This document shows, piece by piece, positions 10,456-18,707 of a stretch of 64,000 bases of DNA; the stretch's first letter is position 1; every line of letters starts with the position of its first letter. Source of the stretch: Rhodococcus sp. IEGM 1409 (GTDB lineage: Bacteria; Actinomycetota; Actinomycetes; Mycobacteriales; Mycobacteriaceae); the NCBI RefSeq assembly GCF_030056735.1, contig NZ_JASHKN010000001.1:124001-188000 (forward strand), read 5' to 3'. A model generated the notes under the pieces. It was not told the DNA's origin and did not search any database. It was given only the letters and a program-made list of their open reading frames with translations. The translations under genes were made by a program, and so were the position numbers.

Positions 10456-11217
10456 GTGCTTCGAACCCGAGGTATGCGAAAGGCGTTCACCGCCGTCGCT
10501 ATTGCCGCAGTAGCAGGACTGGCATTGCCGGCACAGGCAATGGCCGATCCGGCAGCACCGCCCGCACCCGAAAGTGTTCCGATCGAGTTCCTCGCATCGT
10601 TTGCGCCCGCCATCATCGGCGCCGCTGCAGGTCCGGCTGACGTCGCCGGCGGCCCGCAGCAAGCGTTGCTCGACCAGGCTCGTGCGATCCTGAACTCCCC
10701 CGGCATTCCGCCCGAGATCAAAGCCACTCTCGAGAAGGTCATCACCTTCCTCGACGGCAGCGGCGGCGGCGGACCGGAAATCCCGAACGAGAATGCACCT
10801 GTCATCGCGCAGTTCCTCTACCCGACGCTGGGCAAGGGCTGCATCTCGGCAACCGCCGATTCGGTCGGAACCGCACTTGCTGTTCCCGGCCCGGCTCACC
10901 TGCCTCCTCCCGGCCCCGCCGCCGGTCAGGCCGGATTCGTCTTCACCGCTCTCGGTACGGCTCCCGCCGTCGACGACCAGCCGGTGCCGATGACCGTGAC
11001 CTGGGTCAACATCGACAACCAGCGCAGCGCCACCCAGAACCTGACCAACGCCGCGCGCATCAACCCGGACGGCCCCGCCACCCTGTCGGCTATCGCCGAT
11101 ACAGGCCCCGGACGCGTCCTCTCGGTGATCAGCGGTTCGCTGACCACCCAGCCGGAAGGCGCAGAACGCATCACCTGCAGCTTCCTGCCGACCGTGGGCA
11201 TGTTCGCGGTCGCTTGA
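10456..11217 (+). CDS. Secreted protein of unknown function
   Basis: 253 residues from GTG 10456, which has GGGGA just upstream. A Sec signal peptide ends near AMA|DPAAPP (residue 31). The mature part is Pro/Ala-rich, then contains QFLYPTLGKGCISATADSVGT and a beta-rich half with two cysteines (GKGC and ERITC) that could form a disulfide. I believe similar secreted proteins occur in other mycolic-acid bacteria; no function is known to me. ATG 10474 is an alternative start. A strong terminator follows 14 bases after the stop. Confidence 0.75.
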   Translation: MLRTRGMRKAFTAVAIAAVAGLALPAQAMADPAAPPAPESVPIEFLASFAPAIIGAAAGPADVAGGPQQALLDQARAILNSPGIPPEIKATLEKVITFLDGSGGGGPEIPNENAPVIAQFLYPTLGKGCISATADSVGTALAVPGPAHLPPPGPAAGQAGFVFTALGTAPAVDDQPVPMTVTWVNIDNQRSATQNLTNAARINPDGPATLSAIADTGPGRVLSVISGSLTTQPEGAERITCSFLPTVGMFAVA

Positions 11218-11230
11218 TCGAAGTCTTGTG

Positions 11231-11263
11231 AAAGGGACCCGCCGAATTTCGGTGGGTCCCTTT
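11231..11263 (+). terminator. Intrinsic terminator after secreted-protein gene
   Basis: Stem AAAGGGACCCGCC / GGTGGGTCCCTTT with one wobble pair and a 7-base loop, followed by T residues. Confidence 0.85.
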
Positions 11264-11295
11264 TGCATCTCCGATCACCGTGATAGACCCGATAG

Positions 11296-11697
11296 ATGGG
11301 ACATCTAAGAGTGGACATCACGCATGGCCGTTCAGACCAGAAATCAAGCCCAGACGACCAGTCGATACGGTCGCACAAGTCGACTCGATCGATACTGTCC
11401 ATCCGATCCGAGGGGTCCATTCTCTCGATCGGATCGGCGTACTCGATTCTGTCGATCGGTAGCGTCGGCTCATTTCTGTCCATCGGAAGCATCGGATCGA
11501 CGGCATCGGTGTTGAGTTCGGGCTCGTTCGCCAGTCTCGGGTCCGCACTGTCCGGTCTCTCACGCTGGTCGTTGCTCTCCTGGCGTGGAAATCATGCAGC
11601 GCCCGAAGAACATCCGAAACTTGTTGTCATTGCGCCGGAATCGGATTCGAGCGATCCGGACCGCTCGTTGCGGTCCGTTTCGCACTCTCAGACCTGA
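11296..11697 (+). CDS. Ser-x-x tripeptide-repeat protein
   Basis: 133 residues. From about residue 23 to 96 Ser stands at every third position for roughly 24 consecutive triplets (such as SIL-SIG-SAY-SIL-SIG-SVG), with Ile, Leu or Gly filling the rest. It ends in a Trp-containing cap (RWSLLSWRG) and a polar tail. The strict three-residue period suggests a solenoid or polyproline-II-like fold. There is no signal peptide and no clear ribosome site at ATG 11296. The stop overlaps the convergent MarR gene by 10 bases. I recall similar unnamed repeat proteins in actinobacteria; function unknown. Confidence 0.7.
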   Translation: MGHLRVDITHGRSDQKSSPDDQSIRSHKSTRSILSIRSEGSILSIGSAYSILSIGSVGSFLSIGSIGSTASVLSSGSFASLGSALSGLSRWSLLSWRGNHAAPEEHPKLVVIAPESDSSDPDRSLRSVSHSQT

Positions 11698-12152
11698 TCC
11701 GGTCGCGGCCAGTCGCGGCCCTCCAAGTTCTCCACCGAGTGATTGAATTGCCGGAGTAGATCACCGAGCGCAAGGCGCTGCTCCGGCGTCCACTCGCGCA
11801 AGACCTTTTCGACGCCCGCTGTCGAATGTTCGCGATCAGCACGAAGTTTCGACAACCCCAGCGCTGTCGGCCGCACCTTTCGTGCCAGGCCACCGTCCGG
11901 ATCCTCCACCCGCTCCACCAAGCCCAACCTGCGTAGCGCACCGATCTGCCTGTTGATGGTCGAGATGTCGAGGGAGAAAGCGCAGGAGAGCTCCTTGAGG
12001 CTCATGGGATGCTGTAATTCCAGTCGTCCGAGCAGCAGATACGCCGACCGGTCCAGATGAAGTTCCGCCCGTTGAGCGAGCGCGTGGTAGCGCGAGAGCA
12101 GAGTCAACTCGTACTCGATATTCACCAGTTCGGGGTCCCGGTCCATCTTCAT
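11688..12152 (-). CDS. MarR-family transcriptional regulator
   Basis: 154 residues with a winged-helix core: LGRLELQHPMSLKELSCAFSLDISTINRQIGALRRLGLVERVEDPDGG around residues 35-85 is the MarR recognition helix plus wing. It is divergent from an MFS exporter, and a long perfect palindrome fills the gap, so it very probably represses that exporter and itself and is released by the exporter's substrate. ATG 12152 or the in-frame ATG at 12146 are both possible; the upstream extension would run through the operator. Confidence 0.88.
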   Translation of the reverse strand: MKMDRDPELVNIEYELTLLSRYHALAQRAELHLDRSAYLLLGRLELQHPMSLKELSCAFSLDISTINRQIGALRRLGLVERVEDPDGGLARKVRPTALGLSKLRADREHSTAGVEKVLREWTPEQRLALGDLLRQFNHSVENLEGRDWPRPDQV

Positions 12153-12154
12153 AT

Positions 12155-12187
12155 TGTGCAGACTACACACGATGTGTAGCGTGCACA
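12155..12187. promoter_or_regulatory. Palindromic operator between marR and MFS gene
   Basis: Nested perfect inverted repeat: inner CTACACA-CGA-TGTGTAG (12163-12179) and outer TGTGCA / TGCACA (12155-12160 and 12182-12187), each separated by 2 bases from the inner arms. It sits 2 bases from the marR start and about 45 bases before the transporter start, as expected for an autoregulatory MarR site. Confidence 0.85.
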
Positions 12188-12232
12188 CTGGGGCGAACGC
12201 ACCGAAACAGAACACGCCATGGCGGGAGCCGA

Positions 12233-13675
12233 ATGTCCGTTCACGCAGGGTCGTCGAATGTCGACGAGAAAACCCCGGACGAGAAAAACACGGACACGAA
12301 CTACGCACCTTCGGGTCCCGTGCTCACAGTTCTCGGACTGTGCGGAATCGTCGTCGCCCTTATGCAGACGCTGGTCGTCCCGATCATTCCGCAGTTGCCG
12401 CACCTGCTGAACTCTTCTCCCGCCGACACGTCGTGGGCGATCACCGCAACGCTGCTCGCCGCCGCCGTGATCACGCCGATCAGCGGACGCCTCGGCGACA
12501 TGTTCGGCAAGAAACGAATGCTGCTGGTCAGTCTCGGGACGGTCGTCCTCGGCTCGGCGATCTGCGCGCTCGCGCCTTCACTGATCGTGCTGGTGATCGG
12601 ACGTGCACTTCAAGGTGCATCGGTAGGTGCAATTCCGTTGGGAATCGCCATCATTCGCGACGTTCTTCCGCCGAAGAAGGTGGCCGGCGCCATGGCCGTC
12701 ATGAGCGCCACCCTCGGCGTCGGCGGTGCGATCGGACTACCGATCGCCGCAGTGATTGCACAGAATGCCAACTGGCACTTCCTGTTCGTCACTTCGGCGG
12801 CATTCGGCTTGATCTGCATCGCACTGGTTGCGTTTGTCATTCCGGAATCGAAAGTACGTCGCCCGGGACGTTTCGACTTCATCGGAGCGCTCGGTCTCAC
12901 CGCCGGACTCATTACCCTTCTGCTCCCGATCACGAAGGGCGGAACCTGGGGGTGGGGCGACGCGAAAACACTGGGACTCCTGGCGGTTTCCGCCCTCAGC
13001 TTCCTGGTGTGGGGATGGTGGGAACTTCGACGCAGCGCACCGCTGGTGGACCTTCGCGTATCGGCCCGGCCGCAGGTTCTCTTCACCAACTTCGCGTCGA
13101 TCGCCGTCGGTTTTGCCATGTACGGCAATTCCTTGACGCTCCCCCAACTTCTCATGGCACCGACGTCCACCGGCTATGGCCTCGGATTATCCATGGTCGC
13201 AGCGGGACTTGCGTTGGCCCCCGGTGGACTTGTCATGATGGCGCTCTCACCCGTCTCCGCTCGGATTTCAGCTTGGCGAGGTCCACGAATCACGTTGATG
13301 CTTGGTGCCCTCGTGATCGGATTGGGTTACGCCTTCGCATATTTCACGGTGTCGAGCGTCTGGCAGGTCGCCGTGGCCGGAATGTTCATCGGCGCGGGGG
13401 TCGGACTCTCGTACTCGGCCATGCCAGCCTTGATCATGGGCGCGGTACCCATCACGGAATCTGCGGCCGCGAACGGACTGAACTCTCTGATGCGATCGAT
13501 CGGCACGTCGACGTCTGCCGCGATCGTGAGCGTCGTTCTGGCTGGGATGACAATCACGGTCGGCTCCGCAGTGATCCCCTCGTTCGAGGCGTTTCGCGCC
13601 ACGTTCCTGATTTCCATCGCCGCCGCCGTCGCGACAATGGTGTTCGCCGGACTGATCCCCAAACAGAAAGTCTGA
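12233..13675 (+). CDS. MFS drug exporter (DHA2-like)
   Basis: 480 residues with about 14 predicted membrane helices after a 30-residue polar N-terminus. The family motif A between helices 2 and 3 reads GRLGDMFGKKRML, and motif C-like GVGGAIGLPIAAVIA lies near residue 160. Such proteins expel toxic compounds by proton antiport. Control by the divergent MarR is likely (shared operator). The start at 12233 is the first ATG with a plausible reading; the polar leader could be shorter. Confidence 0.88.
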   Translation: MSVHAGSSNVDEKTPDEKNTDTNYAPSGPVLTVLGLCGIVVALMQTLVVPIIPQLPHLLNSSPADTSWAITATLLAAAVITPISGRLGDMFGKKRMLLVSLGTVVLGSAICALAPSLIVLVIGRALQGASVGAIPLGIAIIRDVLPPKKVAGAMAVMSATLGVGGAIGLPIAAVIAQNANWHFLFVTSAAFGLICIALVAFVIPESKVRRPGRFDFIGALGLTAGLITLLLPITKGGTWGWGDAKTLGLLAVSALSFLVWGWWELRRSAPLVDLRVSARPQVLFTNFASIAVGFAMYGNSLTLPQLLMAPTSTGYGLGLSMVAAGLALAPGGLVMMALSPVSARISAWRGPRITLMLGALVIGLGYAFAYFTVSSVWQVAVAGMFIGAGVGLSYSAMPALIMGAVPITESAAANGLNSLMRSIGTSTSAAIVSVVLAGMTITVGSAVIPSFEAFRATFLISIAAAVATMVFAGLIPKQKV

Positions 13676-13700
13676 TAAGGGAATCAACCCGGCGGAGGAC

Positions 13701-13781
13701 TCACTTCACCGAAGAGTCTTCGATGCTGCCCGTCTGCAACTTCGACAGAAGTGTGTAGATGAAGTCGATGATGAATTCCAC
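13701..13781 (-). CDS. 26-aa membrane-type peptide with GSIE motif
   Basis: GTG at 13781 is preceded by GAGAGGG at ideal spacing (6 bases), and the frame closes with TGA after 26 codons. The peptide begins with a hydrophobic helix FIIDFIYTLLSKL and ends TGSIEDSSVK. It has no signal sequence. The tail resembles those of the peptides at 15405 and 22885 (GS, V/I, E, then Ser within three residues). It lies convergent to the MFS gene. Too short for routine gene callers; support is the ribosome site plus the shared motif. Confidence 0.5.
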   Translation of the reverse strand: MEFIIDFIYTLLSKLQTGSIEDSSVK

Positions 13782-13912
13782 GTGTTGCCCTCTCACATAA
13801 TGGGTCCCCGACCCGTCGACGACGGTACCGCAGAACCCTTCTGCATCGAATCGCCGACACACAATTCTGCAACGTGTTCTAATTTGAGGCGACGACTACC
13901 CGAGGAGTTTTC

Positions 13913-14413
13913 ATGACCTGGTCACGCACTGAACTTGAGGAAGCATTCGCGAGTTACCAGAACACCGTTGTCGAGTGCACTCGTTCCGGCGACTGGAATG
14001 CCTTCGCGGACCTGTTCACCGAGGACGTCGTCTACGTGGAACACGCTTTCGGCACTCTCGACGGCCGAGAAGCCGTACGCAAGTGGGTGACTCGCACGAT
14101 GACCGAGTTCCCGGGGCGCCGGATGACCGAGTTCCCGGCCAACTGGTTCGTCGTCGACGAGCAGCGCGGATGGATCGTGTGCGAGATCGACAACCCGATG
14201 GAGGATCCGGGTGACGGATCCAAGCACGGCGCCGCCAACATCACGATCCTGCACTATGCGGGCGACGGATTGTGGTCTCGCGAAGAAGACGCCTACAACC
14301 CGATGAACTTTTTGTCGATGGCAAAAGCATGGTGCCTCGCCGCCGAAGCGGCGGGCGCTCTCCCCGATGACGCGAAGGCCTGGCTCGCCAAATTCGGCGC
14401 TATGGTGCGATAG
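13913..14413 (+). CDS. SnoaL/NTF2-like domain protein
   Basis: 166 residues, a single NTF2-like fold: N-terminal helix with SGDWNAFADLFTEDVVYVEHAFG and a conserved beta sheet with ANITILHYAGDGLWSREEDAYNP. The fold is shared by small hydrolases, isomerases and ligand-binding proteins, often of steroid or polyketide type; the substrate cannot be read from sequence. GAGGAG lies 5 bases before the ATG. The last 14 bases overlap the convergent DUF1906 gene. Confidence 0.8.
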   Translation: MTWSRTELEEAFASYQNTVVECTRSGDWNAFADLFTEDVVYVEHAFGTLDGREAVRKWVTRTMTEFPGRRMTEFPANWFVVDEQRGWIVCEIDNPMEDPGDGSKHGAANITILHYAGDGLWSREEDAYNPMNFLSMAKAWCLAAEAAGALPDDAKAWLAKFGAMVR

Positions 14414-15182
14414 ATCCCGTCGGCAGCGACGATCCGACGGGCTGGACCGGACCGACCGAGCCGGCCAACGACCATTGCCCGTAGTCGCGAGTGAGGATCG
14501 AATTCAGATCCACGCCGACGCCGTCGACCTTGCGCTTGTCGATTTCGAACTGGTGCAGGTTTGCCCGCGGGTGCACATACCCTGCGGGTGAACCCCAGTT
14601 GTGCTGCCAGAACCAGGTTCCGACCCCGGCACCGATCATCGCGTCGATCACGCGAGTGTTTCCGTAGATACCGAGCGCCCCGTTGCCGACAACCGAGGCC
14701 CACCCCTCGAGGTACGGCGCGATCAGCGTCGTGATCTCGGTACTGGTGGGATTGTCGTCGATCGACGCGTAGATCGGCCGACCGGACGGCCCCCCGGCCG
14801 CAGCATGTAGTTCGAGGCCACGGGACGCGTGACGCTTGCCGGCCTCGCGGGCCCCGCGCCAGTCCGCCGTTCCACCCTTGCCGAATTGATAGCAGGAAAC
14901 GACCTGGAGTCCGGCCGCCGTCAACGCGTCGGTTTCCCGCGCCAGTACGGGCTTACCGACCATCCAATCTGCGCCCGGTCGTCGATCCGAGACGTATCGA
15001 ATGGCGCCTGCATACCCGGCGGCCTTGATTGCCTGAGCGGACGGCACGCCGGCGGCGTAATCGAGCAGGGTCCCGAGCGAACCGGCATTGGCCACCGACG
15101 TCGTACCGCTCAATGCAGCGAGTCCGGCAGCTGCCGATCCAGCGGCTGCGTACTTGAAGAGGTTTCTTCGCGAGACGTGCAC
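14400..15182 (-). CDS. Tat-exported DUF1906 (GH25-like) protein, Rv2525c family
   Basis: 260 residues. A twin-arginine signal (SRRNLFK, then an Ala-rich stretch, cleaved near ANA|GS) precedes a DUF1906 domain, a TIM-barrel related to glycoside hydrolase family 25. Motifs include GAIRYVSDRRPGADW, a YASIDDNP strand and an FWQHNWGSPAG segment. Rv2525c of M. tuberculosis is the known relative: Tat-dependent, envelope-linked, role in cell-wall processing suspected but substrate unknown. A 220-base gap upstream holds its promoter and no other gene. Confidence 0.88.
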   Translation of the reverse strand: MHVSRRNLFKYAAAGSAAAGLAALSGTTSVANAGSLGTLLDYAAGVPSAQAIKAAGYAGAIRYVSDRRPGADWMVGKPVLARETDALTAAGLQVVSCYQFGKGGTADWRGAREAGKRHASRGLELHAAAGGPSGRPIYASIDDNPTSTEITTLIAPYLEGWASVVGNGALGIYGNTRVIDAMIGAGVGTWFWQHNWGSPAGYVHPRANLHQFEIDKRKVDGVGVDLNSILTRDYGQWSLAGSVGPVQPVGSSLPTGSIAP

Positions 15183-15355
15183 AAAGCTCCGATCATCGGC
15201 GTGTCCCGCTCGAAGTGGCGGGCAGGCAAGCTGTCTTCTTTCGCTCGCATTCCACCACAGTCACATCGTCCCCGCCATGCACTTGGCCAACACGAGCCAC
15301 ATTTGCGACAAATGGGCTCAGCGCGCATTCGGCCACCTGCCCGCCGAAAACTAAA

Positions 15356-15390
15356 GAAGTGCCCCCGAGTCTGCGACTCGGGGGCACTTC
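15356..15390 (-). terminator. Perfect 15-bp stem terminator after peptide gene
   Basis: GAAGTGCCCCCGAGT and ACTCGGGGGCACTTC flank a 5-base loop. On the minus strand it is followed by TTTAGTTTT. It closes the short peptide gene at 15405. Confidence 0.9.
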
Positions 15391-15404
15391 TGGCTTTGCG
15401 GGAC

Positions 15405-15515
15405 TTACTCGGCCGACAGGCCTTCAACGCTTCCGGAGATGAAGTCGAGGAATCCGAAGAGGTCAGCGAAAGCGCCGAGGAAGTCTGAGATGTCGCCGAA
15501 ACCGATAGTAGGCAT
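15405..15515 (-). CDS. 36-aa acidic Phe-rich peptide, PorA/PorH-like in style
   Basis: ATG at 15515 follows ACAGGAGC at good spacing, and a strong terminator lies 14 bases after the stop, so this is a complete transcription unit. The peptide starts MPTIGFGD and ends SGSVEGLSAE. It has six Asp/Glu, no Lys or Arg, and six Phe spaced 2-6 residues apart, which gives an amphipathic helix. It has no signal peptide. Short acidic, unprocessed amphipathic peptides of this kind are the channel-formers PorA and PorH in Corynebacterium; that relation is inferred from form only. Confidence 0.65.
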   Translation of the reverse strand: MPTIGFGDISDFLGAFADLFGFLDFISGSVEGLSAE

Positions 15516-16076
15516 TGAATTAGCTCCTGTCAGTGATGAACTGTCCGTGATGGCGGGCCACTGGCTGGCTGCCGGGCATAACTTTAGAGCCCTTCCGTTA
15601 CTTTGGCGACACCAAATGTGTCCGGGACGTTACATTTCAGCCTCTTCCGGCCATAGACATACACACAGGTGACACCCACCGGCAGTGATCAAACTGTCAC
15701 CTACGGGCGATTTGTTGACACATTCCGAACATCGTTCCCGATAGCAGCTATCAGCCAGCATGACATCTGTACGCCGAACACAAGTTTGGCAAGCCTTACT
15801 TAACTGACCGGGTGTTTCACCCGATAGAGCGCGTACCAGCAGATTGGCCAAATCGCATCTGGCAATCGGGCCGGTCGAGCTTAGCGCTCACGCAAACATT
15901 CAGCCACAGTTCGAGTTAGCGAGATCTTTACGCCTAAAACGACCGTCCCGCCGCGGTCCCACACCGTACTTAGCGGTCATCATGGTGATGCTATTCACAC
16001 CGTGTCGAGGAACTTCGGGTGCCGATGGCAATCCCATCTCCACACCAATTGGACATTCGAGGGCAAGGTGGAGTTC
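15516..16076. promoter_or_regulatory. 561-base AT-richer intergenic region
   Basis: No convincing gene. It holds the promoter and leader of the 36-aa peptide gene (left) and of the small membrane protein at 16077 (right). An inverted repeat AGGTGACA (15667-15674) / TGTCACCT (15695-15702) with a 20-base spacer could be an operator. A weak IdeR-like string lies near 15784-15801. Base composition is clearly less GC-rich than the flanking genes. Confidence 0.45.
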
Positions 16077-16307
16077 ATGAACCTCACGAAAACGAAGTCC
16101 TGGGGTGAGCTGTCACCCGCGCAGTGCCGCATCGTCGCCCTGCTCGGAACGATTCAGTCCCTGTTGGCGATTGCCGCGTGGACCGACCTCGCGCGACGAC
16201 CTGCCGAAACGGTGAACGGCAGCAAGAAGAAGTGGGCAGCGATCATCTTCGTCAACTTCTTCGGACCGCTCGCCTACTTCCGCCGAGGCCGGATTCAGTC
16301 GAAGTAG
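16077..16307 (+). CDS. PLD nuclease N-terminal-type small membrane protein
   Basis: 76 residues. One hydrophobic helix near residues 19-38 is followed by DLARRPAETVNGSKKKWAAIIFVNFFGPLAYFRRGR. This matches the PLDc_N module that occurs alone in many actinobacteria, anchored in the membrane, function unknown. AAGGTGGAG precedes the ATG. It ends 12 bases into the convergent ABM gene. Confidence 0.75.
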   Translation: MNLTKTKSWGELSPAQCRIVALLGTIQSLLAIAAWTDLARRPAETVNGSKKKWAAIIFVNFFGPLAYFRRGRIQSK

Positions 16308-17236
16308 TCCCAGAACTGCAGCCACTTCACCGACGCGAACAGGGTCAGAGTTACGGCATACACCGCGATTACCGCCGCGACTCCGCGCCAGTTGGTGCGG
16401 GGAACGGCGCCGTCGACCGGGTCCAGCCAATGGCGGAACCACTTCGTGACCGTCGGCATCAGGAACCACGTCATGGCGCCGACGCTGACTATCTGGCTCA
16501 GCCACATCGAGAGCCACGGCGGCGCTCCGATCCCGTCGAGCAGCGGTCCGAGAAACCTCGACAGCGTCATCACCGTCGGATAGAGAACGAGCAGGATGAT
16601 CATCGCCGTCTTCCAATTCGGCGTCGCACGGGTCTGCCCGTTCTCCGTGCGCAGGATCGTGCCGAACGGCGTCGACCGCGTGGTCTCGGTGAAGTCCTCG
16701 GCTAGCTCGGCTCGCAGTTTCGGTAGTGCCGCGGCCCTTTCGGGCGACGCCATCCACACCGCCAACTGCTGTTCGGTCCGAAACCGAAGTACGGACTTCC
16801 ACTGGGTGGAGTCGGTGACCGACCGCAACAACATCACTGACTCGTAGCCTGAAAATCGCGAACTGAGATCGATGAGGTGTCGTTGCGTTCGCAGAAACTC
16901 GTTCTCCTTACCCACGACGACGGCATGGTCGTACACACCGATACCGGGCGGCGGCAAAAGGCCGTCGACCAGGACCAGATCACTCGTCTGCGCGAGAATT
17001 CCCGTTGCCGCAGCCGATCTTTCGAGATCGCGGCGTTCGCCCGACTCCAGCCAACGATGAAGATCGTCGGCACTGTCAAAGGTGACGGACAACCCGTGCG
17101 ACACCGGATCCGGTTGATCACTGATGCCACAGCTCAGGTAGCCGTCGAATCGACCGGCGATCTCGGCCGCACGCTCCACCCACGCCCGGAATCCCGAACT
17201 CGTTCGGTGGTACCCGGTGATGGCGGTTGCGGACAC
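16295..17236 (-). CDS. Membrane protein with two ABM-like domains
   Basis: 313 residues. Two ferredoxin-like antibiotic-biosynthesis-monooxygenase-type domains occur in tandem (about residues 3-80 and 100-185; each has a GR/SRFxGY motif and a Ser-rich strand ending in a WL/WM-S-x-E-R helix). Three membrane helices follow (about 205-225, 240-260, 290-310). ABM domains bind haem or small aromatics, but in such membrane forms no activity is known. The GTG start at 17236 is separated from the guanine deaminase stop by one base, so the two genes form an operon. Confidence 0.75.
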   Translation of the reverse strand: MSATAITGYHRTSSGFRAWVERAAEIAGRFDGYLSCGISDQPDPVSHGLSVTFDSADDLHRWLESGERRDLERSAAATGILAQTSDLVLVDGLLPPPGIGVYDHAVVVGKENEFLRTQRHLIDLSSRFSGYESVMLLRSVTDSTQWKSVLRFRTEQQLAVWMASPERAAALPKLRAELAEDFTETTRSTPFGTILRTENGQTRATPNWKTAMIILLVLYPTVMTLSRFLGPLLDGIGAPPWLSMWLSQIVSVGAMTWFLMPTVTKWFRHWLDPVDGAVPRTNWRGVAAVIAVYAVTLTLFASVKWLQFWDYFD

Positions 17237-17237
17237 G

Positions 17238-18638
17238 TCAGCCCGACACCCGGCGCCCTTGCACGTACACGTGCGCAATCGCGGGTTCGCGCATCGCCAT
17301 CAGGAGCCCGAAAAGCGTCTGGTCGCGGGCGAGTATCGGATCATCCGAACGCGTTCCATGGTTGACGAGCCCGGCGAGCGGCGGCCACCCGGCCGGATCG
17401 ATCACCAGGAAGTCGGCCTCTTTGCCCTCGTCGAAGTTGCCGATCCGGTTCTCCATGTCCAGCGCGCGAGCACCGGCGAGAGTTCCGGTGAACAGCAGTT
17501 CGGCGGGGTGCATCGACACTCCGTCGTCGCCGGCTTCGGAGATGTGAACCTTGAAGGCGTCGCCGAGGACTCGGGTGAGCAGGCACTCGTCGCCGCCGCC
17601 GAAGTCCGATCCGATCGCGATGTTGACCCCTGATGCAACGGTTCGTTTCCACGGCATGGTGCCTGAGCCGAGAAACTGCTGGGACGTCGGACAATGTGCG
17701 ATCGAGGTTCCGGTCTCGGCCATTCGTGCGAGTTCGGAGTCCTGGCAGTGCACCGAGTGCGCGAGAATCGCACGCGGACCCAGGAAGCTCTTTCCGCCGA
17801 CTTGCGAGCCGGGGAGGAACTTGCCGTCGTACGTGTCGAGATAGGTCTCGACCTCGTACTCGGCAAGTGTGGTTGCCACCTCGCCGGTTCCCGGCCGGTT
17901 GTTCTCGTTGAGGTGACTGTGGAAGTAGACGCCGCGGTCGCGGACCGAGTCGTACAACTCCCCCAGCGCTTTCAGCGTTCGGGTCGTCACCGCGAGGGAG
18001 AAGCGCGGAACCACTGCGACGTGAACCAAGGCAGTGTTCACGTCACCGGTGTCGGCCGCGTGCCACTTGTCGATCTCCTCGCGGGTGAGCCTGATCGCGT
18101 CCTCTTCCGAGGTGATCAGCGCGGCGGCGGAGGCCGGGCCGGTGGTCTGAATCCCCCGCCCGCTGACCACTCGAAGGCCGCGTTTCAGAGTTTCCGAGAA
18201 CAACGCGTCCTGCGCGTGCGGGAAGGCCGATCCGAACACCATCGCGGCCGTGGTTCCCGTGGCGATTCGGCGAGCGCAGAAGGCCTCGGCAGCGTGCTGG
18301 GCGAACTCGGGATCAGCAAACCTCGATTCGGAGGGAAAGACACAGAGGTCGAGCCACTCGAGGAGCTGACCGCCGCCGTACGCGTCGCCGGCGTACGTTT
18401 GCGGGAAGTGAATGTGTGCGTCGACAAATCCGGGCAGCAGGAATCCTGGCCGGTGATCGTGGGTTTCAGCGCCTTCGAGTTCACTCGGGAGTGATTCGAA
18501 TTCTCCGCAGTAGACGATGGTTCCCGCTTCGTCGATCGCCAACACGCCGTCGGGGATCGAGACGAGCGACTGCGCCGCATCCTCAACCGTCGGACGACCG
18601 GAAATGTGGAAGACATGGCCTCGATGAAGGTGCGTCAC
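17238..18638 (-). CDS. guaD: Guanine deaminase
   Basis: 466 residues of the amidohydrolase superfamily. Metal ligands are visible: HIHFPQ (His75, His77), HSHLNEN near residue 240, HSVHC near 295 and SDFGGGDE near 345. The HFPQ signature and length fit guanine deaminase, which converts guanine to xanthine and ammonia in purine salvage or use as nitrogen source. A GTG start is used. The ABM gene follows directly. A chlorohydrolase-type relative is possible but less likely. Confidence 0.88.
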   Translation of the reverse strand: MTHLHRGHVFHISGRPTVEDAAQSLVSIPDGVLAIDEAGTIVYCGEFESLPSELEGAETHDHRPGFLLPGFVDAHIHFPQTYAGDAYGGGQLLEWLDLCVFPSESRFADPEFAQHAAEAFCARRIATGTTAAMVFGSAFPHAQDALFSETLKRGLRVVSGRGIQTTGPASAAALITSEEDAIRLTREEIDKWHAADTGDVNTALVHVAVVPRFSLAVTTRTLKALGELYDSVRDRGVYFHSHLNENNRPGTGEVATTLAEYEVETYLDTYDGKFLPGSQVGGKSFLGPRAILAHSVHCQDSELARMAETGTSIAHCPTSQQFLGSGTMPWKRTVASGVNIAIGSDFGGGDECLLTRVLGDAFKVHISEAGDDGVSMHPAELLFTGTLAGARALDMENRIGNFDEGKEADFLVIDPAGWPPLAGLVNHGTRSDDPILARDQTLFGLLMAMREPAIAHVYVQGRRVSG

Positions 18639-18707
18639 TCACTGAGCAAAGCACAAAACTACCCGGCGCCGCGCGGCGAATACTGTCCTTTTTGTCAGAT
18701 ATTGGGA

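Noticed and set aside
12154-13758. 534-codon frame over the MFS gene
   Set aside because: Arg/His-rich shadow in another frame; the MFS reading has membrane helices and motifs.
15784-15801. IdeR-like sequence in the long intergenic region
   Set aside because: Needs a one-base gap to match the consensus and lies about 270 bases from the peptide start; too weak to annotate.
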